64,000 bases of DNA from Novilysobacter_A longmucuonensis (GTDB lineage: Bacteria > Pseudomonadota > Gammaproteobacteria > Xanthomonadales > Xanthomonadaceae). The position numbers were made by a program, and so were the translations under genes. Below, piece after piece: positions 8,697-18,250 of this stretch (position 1 is its first letter; each line of letters opens with the position of its first letter). The stretch lies in contig NZ_JBJMAW010000002.1 of assembly GCF_046600735.1 (NCBI RefSeq), positions 62,001-126,000 on the forward strand, in the 5' to 3' direction. The notes beneath the pieces are model-generated. The model ran no database searches, had not been told where the DNA came from, and saw nothing but the letters and a program-made list of their open reading frames with translations.

Positions 8697-10808
8697 TCAG
8701 TTCAAAGTGCGGATGAGCACGGCCAACAACACGATCAGGCCGAGGATCATCGCGAAGGCGTAGTGGTAGAGGAAGCCGGACTGCACGCGGCGCGTCAAGC
8801 GGGCGACGAAGCCGACCACGCCGGCGCTGCCGTTGACCGCGGCGCCGTCGATGACGTGCGTGTCGAACAGGCGCGAGGCCCTGCCGAGCAGTACGCCGCC
8901 GCCGGCGAAGCCATCGATCCACAAGTCGTCGAAGCCGTACTTGTTCTCCAGCACGCGCACCGGCCAGGCGAAGGCATGGCGCGCCTTCGCTGCCAGGTGC
9001 GGCTTCCACCAGTACATCACCGTGGCCAGCAGGAAACCGCCCAGCGCCAGCCAGAACGTCGGCGCGACGAAGCCGTGCAACGCGAACGCGACCGGGCCGT
9101 GCCACAGCTCGTTGGCCAGCGCCAACACCGGGTCGCGCACCGCGGCGACGTCGATGGCGCCCAGGAAGAACGGCAGCTGCTCCACATGGCCGCTCCAGTC
9201 GGTGCCAAACAGCATCGGCCCGGCGGTGAAGAAACCGATCAGCACCGACGGGATCGCCAGCAGGATCAGCGGCAGCGTGACTACCCACGGCGACTCTTTG
9301 GGCTCGCCGCCATGGTGCGCGTGATCGTCGTGGAGATGGCCATGGCCGTCGTCATGCAATGGCTCGTGATGGGTCTCCTGCCCGTGCTCGCCATGGCGCC
9401 CGTGCGCATCGGACGCATGCACATCGCCAAAGCGCGGCTTGCCGTGGAAGGTCATGTACAGCAGCCGGAAGCTGTAGAACGCCGTCACGAAGGCGCCCAG
9501 CAGCACCGCCCAGTGCGCGTAGTGCGCGATCCAGCCCCCGCGCTCGGCGGCGATGCCGGCGGCTTCGATGATCGTGTCCTTGGAATAGAACCCACTGAAG
9601 AATGGCGTGCCGACCAGCGCCAGCGTGCCGATCAGGCTGGTCCAGTAGGTGACCGGCATGTACTTGCGCAACCCGCCCATCTTGCGCATGTCCTGCTCGT
9701 GGTGCATGCCGATGATCACCGAGCCGGCGGCCAGGAACAGCAGCGCCTTGAAGAAGGCGTGGGTCATCAGGTGGAACACCGCGGCCGAGTACGCCGACAC
9801 GCCCAGTGCGACGGTCATGTAGCCCAGCTGCGACAGCGTCGAATACGCCACCACGCGCTTGATATCGTTCTGCACGATGCCGATCAGGCCGGTGAATAGC
9901 GCCGTGGTCGCGCCGATGAACAGCACGAAGTCCAGCGCGGTCTGGCTCAGCTCGAACAGCGGCGACATGCGCGCGACCATAAAGATGCCCGCGGTGACCA
10001 TCGTCGCGGCATGGATCAGCGCGGAGATCGGGGTCGGGCCTTCCATCGAGTCGGGCAGCCAGACGTGCAGCGGCACCTGCGCCGACTTGCCCATCGCCCC
10101 GATGAACAACAGGATGCAGATCACCGTGGCGACCGACCATTCATGCCCGGCCAAAATCGAGACCGTGGCGCCGCCCAGCACATTGGGCGCATTGGCGAAC
10201 ACCACCCCGTAGTCGAGCGAGCCGAACATCAGCAGCACGCCGGCGATGCCGAGCAGGAAGCCGAAATCACCGACGCGGTTGACCAGGAACGCCTTGAGAT
10301 TGGCGAACACCGCGGTCGGCTTCTTGAACCAGAAGCCGATCAGCAGGTACGACACCAGGCCCACAGCCTCCCAGCCGAAGAACAGCTGCAGGAAGTTGTT
10401 GCTCATCACCAGCGTCAGCATGCTGAAGGTGAACAGCGAGATGTAACTGAAGAAGCGCTGGTAGCCGTCGTCCTCGGCCATGTAGCCGATGGTGTAGATG
10501 TGCACCAGCAGGGACACGAAGGTGACCACCACCATCATCATCGCGGTCAGCGTGTCGACCATGAAGCCGACGTGTGCCTCGTAGCCGCCGACCTGGAACC
10601 AGGTGTAGATGTTCTCGTTGAACGGTGCGGCACCCTGCCCGACCAGTTGCCACAGCACGTAGGCCGACAGCGCGCAGCTCAGCGCCACGCCGGCGATGGT
10701 GACGCCATGCGCACCGGCGCGGCCGATCCTGCGGCCGAACAGACCGGCCAGAATTGCGCCGAGCAGCGGCGCGAGCACGATTGCGAGCAGGACGGACTGG
10801 GAAATCAT
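8697..10808 (-). CDS. nuoL: NADH-quinone oxidoreductase subunit L with His-rich loop
   Basis: Largest antiporter-like subunit of complex I, with the long lateral helix at its C-terminus. The 703-residue product carries FFGWEAVGLVSYLLIGFW, KSAQVPLHVWLPDSMEGPTP, NDIKRVVAYSTLSQLGYM and MTHAFFKALLFLAAGSVI. Between the antiporter core and the lateral helix there is an unusual loop of about 45 residues very rich in histidine (encoded at about 9301-9428). Length is somewhat above the ~615 residues of E. coli, mostly due to this loop and the C-terminal region. Confidence 0.97.
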   Translation of the reverse strand: MISQSVLLAIVLAPLLGAILAGLFGRRIGRAGAHGVTIAGVALSCALSAYVLWQLVGQGAAPFNENIYTWFQVGGYEAHVGFMVDTLTAMMMVVVTFVSLLVHIYTIGYMAEDDGYQRFFSYISLFTFSMLTLVMSNNFLQLFFGWEAVGLVSYLLIGFWFKKPTAVFANLKAFLVNRVGDFGFLLGIAGVLLMFGSLDYGVVFANAPNVLGGATVSILAGHEWSVATVICILLFIGAMGKSAQVPLHVWLPDSMEGPTPISALIHAATMVTAGIFMVARMSPLFELSQTALDFVLFIGATTALFTGLIGIVQNDIKRVVAYSTLSQLGYMTVALGVSAYSAAVFHLMTHAFFKALLFLAAGSVIIGMHHEQDMRKMGGLRKYMPVTYWTSLIGTLALVGTPFFSGFYSKDTIIEAAGIAAERGGWIAHYAHWAVLLGAFVTAFYSFRLLYMTFHGKPRFGDVHASDAHGRHGEHGQETHHEPLHDDGHGHLHDDHAHHGGEPKESPWVVTLPLILLAIPSVLIGFFTAGPMLFGTDWSGHVEQLPFFLGAIDVAAVRDPVLALANELWHGPVAFALHGFVAPTFWLALGGFLLATVMYWWKPHLAAKARHAFAWPVRVLENKYGFDDLWIDGFAGGGVLLGRASRLFDTHVIDGAAVNGSAGVVGFVARLTRRVQSGFLYHYAFAMILGLIVLLAVLIRTLN

Positions 10809-10843
10809 GCAAGACCTCTGCGCGGTCGGGATTGCCGGAGGTC

Positions 10844-11011
10844 GGGACTCGGGACTCGGGACTCGGGACTCGGGAACAGCGAAAAGCTGTCATCCCGAAC
10901 GTAGTGAGGGATCTGCTTTATGCCGGAGTGACGCGAACAGCAGATCCCTCGCTGCGCTCGGGATGACAGTGCAGTTGCCTTCACCCGAGTCCCGAGTCCC
11001 GAGTCCCGAGT
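10844..11011. repeat. Nested composite palindrome between nuoL and nuoK
   Basis: Outer arms are four GGGACTC heptamers (10844-10871) and four perfectly complementary CCCGAGT heptamers (10984-11011). Inside lie two 31-bp inverted arms (10887-10917 and 10939-10969) that differ at three positions and include CCCGAACGTAGTGAGGGATC. The rest of the 247-bp spacer shows no gene. The nuoG-nuoF spacer holds an element of the same architecture. Confidence 0.9.
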
Positions 11012-11055
11012 CCCGCGCTCCATGCATCGATTGTCGAATCGCGAACCCATTCCGC

Positions 11056-11379
11056 CTAACCCTTCATCGAATCGATTTCGGCGACATTGATCGTGCGCCG
11101 GTTGCGGAACAGCGTGACCAGGATCGCCAGCCCGATGGCGGCCTCGGCCGCGGCCACGGTCAGGATGAAGAACACGAACACCTGTCCGGCCGGATCGCCG
11201 AACTGGCGCGAGAACGCGATGAAGTTGATGTTGACCGCCAGCAGCATCAGCTCGAGCGACATCAGCAGGATGATCACGTTGCGGCGGTTGAGAAAGATGC
11301 CGGCGACACTGATGCAGAACAGCGCGGCGCCGAGGAAAAGGAAATGGCCGAGGGTCAGGCCGCTTGTGAGCATGTCCAT
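11056..11379 (-). CDS. nuoK: NADH-quinone oxidoreductase subunit K
   Basis: Small three-helix membrane subunit of complex I (MrpC-like). The 107-residue product contains the family segment NVIILLMSLELMLLAVNINF with the conserved membrane glutamate, and a second acidic position in VAAAEAAIGLAILV. The ATG overlaps the nuoJ stop (TAATG), indicating translational coupling; an in-frame ATG two codons later is an alternative start. Family length is about 100 residues. Confidence 0.96.
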   Translation of the reverse strand: MDMLTSGLTLGHFLFLGAALFCISVAGIFLNRRNVIILLMSLELMLLAVNINFIAFSRQFGDPAGQVFVFFILTVAAAEAAIGLAILVTLFRNRRTINVAEIDSMKG

Positions 11380-12050
11380 TACTTGCCCTCCCCCCTGTTC
11401 GCGTCCGTCGTGCCTGCATCCCTGGGCGTGGCTTCGGCCTGACGTGGCGCCGGCTTGACCGCGTCCATCTGGACCATTCTCAACCGGTCACCGGCGCGCA
11501 CGCGCGCCTGGTCGCCCGGGTTCTGCCGCTTGGCGCCCTCGCGCCGACGCAGGGTCAGCATCACTGCGGCAATCACCGCCACGGTCAGGATCACCGCGGC
11601 GACCTCGAACGGCAGCAGGTAGGTGGTGAACAGCGCGCGCGCGATCCACACCGTGTTGGAGACGTTCTCGAGCTCGGCCGCGTCGGGGCCCAGCGGCACC
11701 GACATCTGCGCCTTGACCCCGATCAGCACCAGTATCTCGACCAGCATCACCACCGCGACCAGCAGGCCCAGCGGCAGGTAGCGCACGTAGCCCTCGCGCA
11801 ACGGCTTGACATCGATGTCGAGCATCATCACCACGAACAGGAACAGCACCATGACCGCGCCGACGTAGACCAGGATCAGCGCGACACCGAGGAACTCGGC
11901 ACCGGCGATGATCCACACGCAGGCGACCGAGAAGAACGTCAGCACCAGGAACAGCGCCGCGTGCACCGGGTTCTTGACGCTGATCACGCCGACCGCGGCG
12001 GCAATGGCCGCAGCGGCGAAGATCAGGAAGGCGATTGTTACGAAATCCAT
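11379..12050 (-). CDS. nuoJ: NADH-quinone oxidoreductase subunit J
   Basis: Five-helix membrane subunit of complex I. The N-terminal ~165 residues are typical (VKNPVHAALFLVLTFFSVA and VLILVYVGAVMVLFLFVVMML-type helices), followed by an Arg-rich hydrophilic C-terminal tail of about 50 residues (RRREGAKRQNPGD...). I choose the ATG giving MDFVTIAFLIF, which fits the family; a GTG directly after the nuoI stop (12059) would add three residues. It overlaps nuoK by one base. Confidence 0.95.
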   Translation of the reverse strand: MDFVTIAFLIFAAAAIAAAVGVISVKNPVHAALFLVLTFFSVACVWIIAGAEFLGVALILVYVGAVMVLFLFVVMMLDIDVKPLREGYVRYLPLGLLVAVVMLVEILVLIGVKAQMSVPLGPDAAELENVSNTVWIARALFTTYLLPFEVAAVILTVAVIAAVMLTLRRREGAKRQNPGDQARVRAGDRLRMVQMDAVKPAPRQAEATPRDAGTTDANRGEGK

Positions 12051-12059
12051 GGCGGGCAC

Positions 12060-12563
12060 TCAGCGGTAGGGCGCGTCGGCGGCGCGGCGCTCGGCCAGCT
12101 CGGTCTCGAGCCGGTCGCCGATCGCCAGCAGCTGCGGCTTGGTGACGACGTTCTGTCCGCGCTGGTCGAAGTGGTACTCGTGGATGTGGGTTTCCACGAT
12201 CGAATCGACCGGGCACGACTCCTCGCAGAAGCCGCAGTAGATGCACTTGAACAGATCGATGTCGTAGCGCGTGGTGCGGCGCGAACCGTCGGCGCGCTTT
12301 TCCGAGTCGATGGTGATCGCCAGCGCCGGGCACACCGCTTCGCACAGCTTGCAGGCGATGCAGCGCTCCTCGCCATTGGGATAGCGGCGCAGCGCGTGGA
12401 TGCCTCGGAAGCGCGGCGACTGCGGCGTCTTCTCCATCGGGTACATCAGCGTGTACTTCGGCTTGAACAGGTACTTGAGCGTGACGCCCAGCCCCTGCAG
12501 CAGCTCGATCAGCAACAGGCTCTTGAAATAGGACACCACTTTTGAATTCCGGATGCGCGTCAT
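12060..12563 (-). CDS. nuoI: NADH-quinone oxidoreductase subunit I (2x[4Fe-4S])
   Basis: Peripheral-arm ferredoxin-like subunit (TYKY homolog) carrying clusters N6a and N6b next to the quinone site. The 167-residue protein shows both ligand motifs, CIACKLCEAVCP and CIYCGFCEESCPVD. The N-terminal amphipathic stretch (SYFKSLLLIELLQGLGVTLK) is the usual membrane-contacting helix. It sits 8 bp after nuoH and directly before nuoJ. Confidence 0.97.
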   Translation of the reverse strand: MTRIRNSKVVSYFKSLLLIELLQGLGVTLKYLFKPKYTLMYPMEKTPQSPRFRGIHALRRYPNGEERCIACKLCEAVCPALAITIDSEKRADGSRRTTRYDIDLFKCIYCGFCEESCPVDSIVETHIHEYHFDQRGQNVVTKPQLLAIGDRLETELAERRAADAPYR

Positions 12564-12570
12564 GTCGTTC

Positions 12571-13620
12571 TCATTGCCCCGGCAGGAACACGTCGTGGTA
12601 CGCCATCATTGCCACGATGACGATCCAGGCGATGGCGATCGGTATGAAGACCTTCCAGCCCAGCCGCATGATCTGGTCGTAGCGGTAGCGCGGAAACGAG
12701 GCACGGAACCAGATGTAGAAGCTGGCGAAGAAGAACACCTTGATGAACAGCCACCACCAGCCGTCGACCGACAACAGCGGGATGCCGAGGCCCTGGAATG
12801 GGCTGAGCCAGCCGCCGACAAAGAAGATCGCGGCGAGGAAACTGATCAGGATCATGTTGGCGTATTCGGCCAAAAAGAACAGCGCGAACGCCGAGCCCGA
12901 ATACTCGACCATATGGCCGGCCACGATCTCCGACTCACCCTCGACCACGTCGAACGGGGCGCGGTTGGTCTCGGCCACGCCGGAGATGAAATAGATCACG
13001 AACAGCGGCAACAGCGGCAGCCAGAACCACTCCAGTGCACCGGCGTTGCCGGACTGCGCCATCACGATCTGGGTCAGGTTGAGACTGCCGGCGGCGACCA
13101 TCACGCCGACCATCGCAAAGCCCATCGCGATCTCATAGGAGACGACCTGCGCGGCGGCGCGCATCGCACCCAGGAAGGCGTACTTGGAGTTTGACGCCCA
13201 GCCGGCCAGGATGATGCCGTACACGCCCAGCGAGGTCATCGCCAGCAGGTACAGCAAGCCCGCATTGGCGTTGGACAGCACCACCTGGTAGTCGAAGGGC
13301 ACCACCGCCCACGCCGCGAACGCCGGCGCCAGCGCCAGCAGCGGCGCCAGCTTGTACAGGAACGGCTCGGCCTTGGTCGGCTGGATCACTTCCTTGAACA
13401 GCAGCTTGAACACGTCGGCGAATGCCTGCAGCACGCCCATGCCGACATACATCGGCCCGCGACGCACGTGCATCCAGCCGATCAGCTTGCGCTCCCAGAC
13501 CACGTAGAACGCCACGGTGACGATCACCGGCATCGTGATGGCGAGGATCTTCAGCACGATCCAGGCGGCGGCACCGGCATTGCCGAACGAGAGTAGCCAG
13601 TCGCGGAACGGATCAAACAT
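12571..13620 (-). CDS. nuoH: NADH-quinone oxidoreductase subunit H
   Basis: Membrane subunit forming the quinone-binding chamber (ND1 homolog), with eight or nine helices over 349 residues. The signature ERKLIGWMHVRRGPMYVG follows the first helix, and the acidic loop ETNRAPFDVVEGESEIVAGH, which contacts the peripheral arm, is intact. Only 3 bp separate it from nuoG, so coupling is likely. Length is normal. Confidence 0.97.
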   Translation of the reverse strand: MFDPFRDWLLSFGNAGAAAWIVLKILAITMPVIVTVAFYVVWERKLIGWMHVRRGPMYVGMGVLQAFADVFKLLFKEVIQPTKAEPFLYKLAPLLALAPAFAAWAVVPFDYQVVLSNANAGLLYLLAMTSLGVYGIILAGWASNSKYAFLGAMRAAAQVVSYEIAMGFAMVGVMVAAGSLNLTQIVMAQSGNAGALEWFWLPLLPLFVIYFISGVAETNRAPFDVVEGESEIVAGHMVEYSGSAFALFFLAEYANMILISFLAAIFFVGGWLSPFQGLGIPLLSVDGWWWLFIKVFFFASFYIWFRASFPRYRYDQIMRLGWKVFIPIAIAWIVIVAMMAYHDVFLPGQ

Positions 13621-13623
13621 CGC

Positions 13624-15867
13624 TTATGCCCTCCCCGCCTGCACGCGGCCCGCGCCCAGTGGCGCGGTTGCGCCGTGGCCGCTCTCGATCCACACCGTGC
13701 CCCGGGCGACCTTGTCACTGACTACGACCGGCAGGGTCGCAGTACCGGCGCCGGTGCCGAACTTGCCGGCCGCACCGTCATCCAGTCCCAGCGCCTGCGC
13801 ATCGGCCGGGTGGACCACCGCGCGCGGGGCAAGATTGAGCGGATGCGCCTGCAACGCGGGCGCGCGGCGCACCACCGCGTCGCTGCGGTAGATCGCGGTG
13901 CTGACCACGACTTCCAGACCGTCTGCGTCCGCGTTGGCCGCAGGACCGGCGACCGGCGTGAACTCGCGCATTTTCAGGCTCGCCTGCAAGCCGGCGAAAT
14001 CGGTGAACTCGAACCCCGGCGCGGCCAGTTCGCCGCCGAGCGCCCGCAATACGCGCCAGCCGGCGCGGGTTTCCTCGTACAGCTTGCCGGCCGCGACCGC
14101 CGACTGCTGGCGCCCGTCCAGGTTGGTCAAGGTGGCGTCGATCTCCGGCAGCAGCCCGATCGGCAGGATCACGTCGGCCACCGCCAGCGTCGAGCGGCAC
14201 GCGAAGTGGCTGAACGCGACCACCTGCGCGCCATCCAGCGCCTTCAGCGCGGTCGGCGTATCGGCGAAGTCCAGCCCCGGCTCGATGCCGTAAAGGACAT
14301 AGGCCGAGCGCGCATCGGCAAGCATCGCGCGGGCGTCGCGCGACGCCGGCAGCACGCCGTAGTCGCTCAGCCCGACCGCATTGGCCCCCTGCGGGATACG
14401 GCACAGCTTGGCACCGGTGGCGCTCGCGAAACCGGCGGCGGCCTTTCGGACCGCCGCGGCGTGCGCGCCATTCTCGGCCAGCGCACCGACGATCACCACC
14501 GCCCGCTCGCCGCCCTGGACAGCCTCGCGCAACGCGGCATCGTCGAGCGCGGCAGCCAGCTGCGACGGCGCCACGATCCGTTTGTCGGCGACATCGAAGG
14601 TGCGGTCGAAGTCGACCGGATTGATCACGTGCACTTTGGCGCCCTGCATCCACGCCTTGCGCACGCGCTGGTTGACCAGCGGCAGCTCGTGGCGCAGGTC
14701 GGCCCCGACGATGACGACCACGTCGGCACGCTCGATCTCGGCGACCGGCATCGCGAAGACCTCCGCGACCGCGGCGTCGGACAGGTCATGCTGGCTGATG
14801 CGGTGATCCAGATTGCCGGTGCCCAGCGCCTCGGCCAGGCGCGCGAGCAATGCACCCTCCTCGTTCGAGGTGGCCGGATGCACCAGCATGCCGAGCTGGT
14901 CGGCGCCGTTCTCGCGCAGGATCTGCACGGCCCGGGCCAGCGCCTGGTCCCAACTCGCCTCGCGCCACTCGCCCGCGTCCTTGACCATCGGACGGGTCGC
15001 GCGGTCATCGGCATACAGGCCCTGGTGCGAATAGCGGTCGCGGTCCGACAGCCAGCATTCGTTGACCGCGTCGTTGTCGCGCGGGACGCTGCGCAGTACC
15101 TCGCCGCGGCGCAGGTGATGGAACAGATTGCTGCCGAGCGCATCGTGGTAGCCCAGCGACTCGCGCGCGATCAGCTCCCACGGGCGCGCCTTGAACTGAT
15201 ACACCTTGTCGGTCAGCGCACCGACCGGGCACACGTCGATCACGTTGCCCGACAACTCGGTGGTGAGCGGTTTCCCGTCGTAGGTGCCGATCTGGAGGTT
15301 TTCGCCGCGGTACATGCCACCGAGCTCGTAGGTGCCGGCGATCTCCGCGGTGAAGCGCACGCAGCGCGTGCACTGGATACAGCGGGTCATCTCGGTGGCG
15401 ACCAGCGGCCCGAGGTCCTCGTCGGGCACCACGCGCTTGCGTTCGGCGAAACGGCTGACCGAGCGGCCATAGCCGAGCGCGAGGTCCTGCAACTCGCACT
15501 CGCCGCCCTGGTCGCAGATCGGGCAGTCCAGCGGATGGTTGATCAGCAGGAACTCCATCACATTGCGCTGCGACTTCAAGGCCTTGTCGCTGCGCGTGAC
15601 GACCTTCATGCCGTCCATCACCGGCGTGGCGCAGGCCGGCGCAGGCTTGCCCATCTTCTCGACCTCGACCAGGCACATGCGGCAATTGGCCGCGATCGAC
15701 ATCTTGTCGTGGTAGCAGAAACGTGGAATCGCGATGCCGGCCTTGTCGGCGGCCTGGATGATCATCGAGCCCTTGGGCGCAGTCAGCGGCACGCCGTCGA
15801 TCTCGATGGCGACGTGGCCTTCCGGCACTACCGGGGCAGCAGGTGCGTTCACCGCTTCGGTGCTCAT
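13624..15867 (-). CDS. nuoG: NADH-quinone oxidoreductase subunit G
   Basis: Large peripheral subunit holding one [2Fe-2S] and several [4Fe-4S] clusters. The N-terminus has the plant-type ferredoxin domain (CYHDKMSIAANCRMCLVEVE) followed by a His-Cys segment (HPLDCPICDQGGECELQ) and TRCIQCTRCVRF. The C-terminal two thirds form a molybdopterin-oxidoreductase-like domain that looks shortened and lacks an obvious cofactor role. I start at the ATG giving MSTEAVNAPAAP because GAGGTG precedes it by 7 nt; a GTG three codons upstream is the alternative. Confidence 0.96.
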   Translation of the reverse strand: MSTEAVNAPAAPVVPEGHVAIEIDGVPLTAPKGSMIIQAADKAGIAIPRFCYHDKMSIAANCRMCLVEVEKMGKPAPACATPVMDGMKVVTRSDKALKSQRNVMEFLLINHPLDCPICDQGGECELQDLALGYGRSVSRFAERKRVVPDEDLGPLVATEMTRCIQCTRCVRFTAEIAGTYELGGMYRGENLQIGTYDGKPLTTELSGNVIDVCPVGALTDKVYQFKARPWELIARESLGYHDALGSNLFHHLRRGEVLRSVPRDNDAVNECWLSDRDRYSHQGLYADDRATRPMVKDAGEWREASWDQALARAVQILRENGADQLGMLVHPATSNEEGALLARLAEALGTGNLDHRISQHDLSDAAVAEVFAMPVAEIERADVVVIVGADLRHELPLVNQRVRKAWMQGAKVHVINPVDFDRTFDVADKRIVAPSQLAAALDDAALREAVQGGERAVVIVGALAENGAHAAAVRKAAAGFASATGAKLCRIPQGANAVGLSDYGVLPASRDARAMLADARSAYVLYGIEPGLDFADTPTALKALDGAQVVAFSHFACRSTLAVADVILPIGLLPEIDATLTNLDGRQQSAVAAGKLYEETRAGWRVLRALGGELAAPGFEFTDFAGLQASLKMREFTPVAGPAANADADGLEVVVSTAIYRSDAVVRRAPALQAHPLNLAPRAVVHPADAQALGLDDGAAGKFGTGAGTATLPVVVSDKVARGTVWIESGHGATAPLGAGRVQAGRA

Positions 15868-15879
15868 GGGCGACACCTC

Positions 15880-16062
15880 GGGACCCAGGACCCGGGACCC
15901 GGGACCCGGGAAAAAGCAAAGGCTGTCAGCGCGAATGGAGTGAGGGATCTGCTGTTCATTTGTGACCGTGAAGCCAAAAGCAGATTCCTCACTGCGTTCG
16001 GTATGACAGGGCTATGGGCTTCGGCTTTTCCGGGTCCCAGGTCCCGGGTCCCGGGTCCCGGC
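15880..16062. repeat. Nested composite palindrome between nuoG and nuoF
   Basis: GGGACCC-type heptamers (15880-15911) and their complement (16030-16062) flank two 31-bp inverted arms (15923-15953 and 15979-16009). The inner arms are diverged copies of the inner arms at 10887-10969, with TGAGGGATCTGCT shared. The whole spacer is this element; no gene is present. Confidence 0.88.
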
Positions 16063-16075
16063 CCCATCCACGCGT

Positions 16076-17431
<1,356 letters not shown>

Positions 17432-17450
17432 GTCGTCTCGTCACATGTCC

Positions 17451-17517
17451 GTAGGAGCGGCTTCAGCCGCGACTGCAGGTTCCGGAAACCGGGCTTCGCG
17501 GCTGAAGCGGCTCCTAC
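17451..17517. repeat. REP inverted pair in the nuoE-nuoF spacer
   Basis: GTAGGAGCGGCTTCAGCCGC and its inverted copy ending GGCTCCTAC are about 25 bp apart. They occupy most of the 110-bp spacer between nuoE and nuoF. Confidence 0.85.
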
Positions 17518-17541
17518 AAAATCCAGGGGCGCGGAGCCGCC

Positions 17542-18069
17542 TCACTTCAGGCCGTCCAGCAGCTCGTCGACCTGCGCCGCGTCGAGCTTCTCGTGGTAAT
17601 GACCGTTGATGACAACCACCGGCGCGCCGCAGCACGCCGCCAGGCACTCTTCCTCGCGCTTGAGGAACACGCGGCCGTCGCTGGTGGACTGGCCGAGCTT
17701 GCAACCGAGCTTCGATTCGGCATGCGCGACCAGCTCCTCGGCGCCATTGAGCCAGCAGCTGATGTTGGTGCAGAACGCGACATTGTGCCGCCCGACCTGC
17801 TCGGTCTCGAACATCGAGTAGAAGCTGGCCACCTCGTACGCCCACACCGGCGGCAGGCTCAGGTACCTGGCGACCGCGGCGATCAGCTCGTCCGACAGCC
17901 AGCCGCCGTTCTGCTCCTGCGCGGCGTGCAGGCCCTGCAGCACGGCCGAGCGCTTGCGGTCCGGCGGGAACTTGGCCACCCAATGATCGATGTGCGCACG
18001 GGTCGCGTCGTTCAACGCAACCAGCGGGTCGACATGCTGGCAGGACTCGAAATTTCCGGTTGCTTTCAT
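17542..18069 (-). CDS. nuoE: NADH-quinone oxidoreductase subunit E [2Fe-2S]
   Basis: Thioredoxin-fold subunit carrying cluster N1a beside NuoF. The ligands are visible as CTNISC (C-x4-C) and, about 35 residues later, CLAAC (C-x3-C). The N-terminal helical domain contains AVLQGLHAAQEQNGGWLSDEL. At 175 residues it has normal length. The ATG at MKATGNFESC is the only good start after the repeat-filled spacer. Confidence 0.96.
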   Translation of the reverse strand: MKATGNFESCQHVDPLVALNDATRAHIDHWVAKFPPDRKRSAVLQGLHAAQEQNGGWLSDELIAAVARYLSLPPVWAYEVASFYSMFETEQVGRHNVAFCTNISCWLNGAEELVAHAESKLGCKLGQSTSDGRVFLKREEECLAACCGAPVVVINGHYHEKLDAAQVDELLDGLK

Positions 18070-18081
18070 GCTTGTTCTTCC

Positions 18082-18235
18082 GGGACCGGGGACCCGGGAT
18101 CGGGGACCCGGGGGAAATCAAAAGCGGGACTCGCTGCTTTATCGGGGGCCGGGGAGCGGGGACCGGGGACCCGAGAGAAATCAATAGCGGGACGCGCTGC
18201 CTTTCCGGGTCCCGGGTCCCGGGTCCCGGGTCCCG
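18082..18235. repeat. GGGACC-type heptamer arrays in the nuoD-nuoE spacer
   Basis: Four degenerate heptamers (GGGACCG, GGGACCC, GGGATCG, GGGACCC) start the spacer and four CCGGGTC units end it (from 18205). Between them a ~50-bp block containing AAATCAAAAGCGGGACTCGC is present as two diverged direct copies. The spacer has no gene. Confidence 0.85.
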
Positions 18236-18250
18236 CTGCAGTAGACATCC

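Noticed and set aside
10844..11011. CRISPR-like array in the nuoL-nuoK spacer
   Set aside because: Units are 7 bp and directly adjacent without spacers, and the arms are inverted; no cas genes are in the window.
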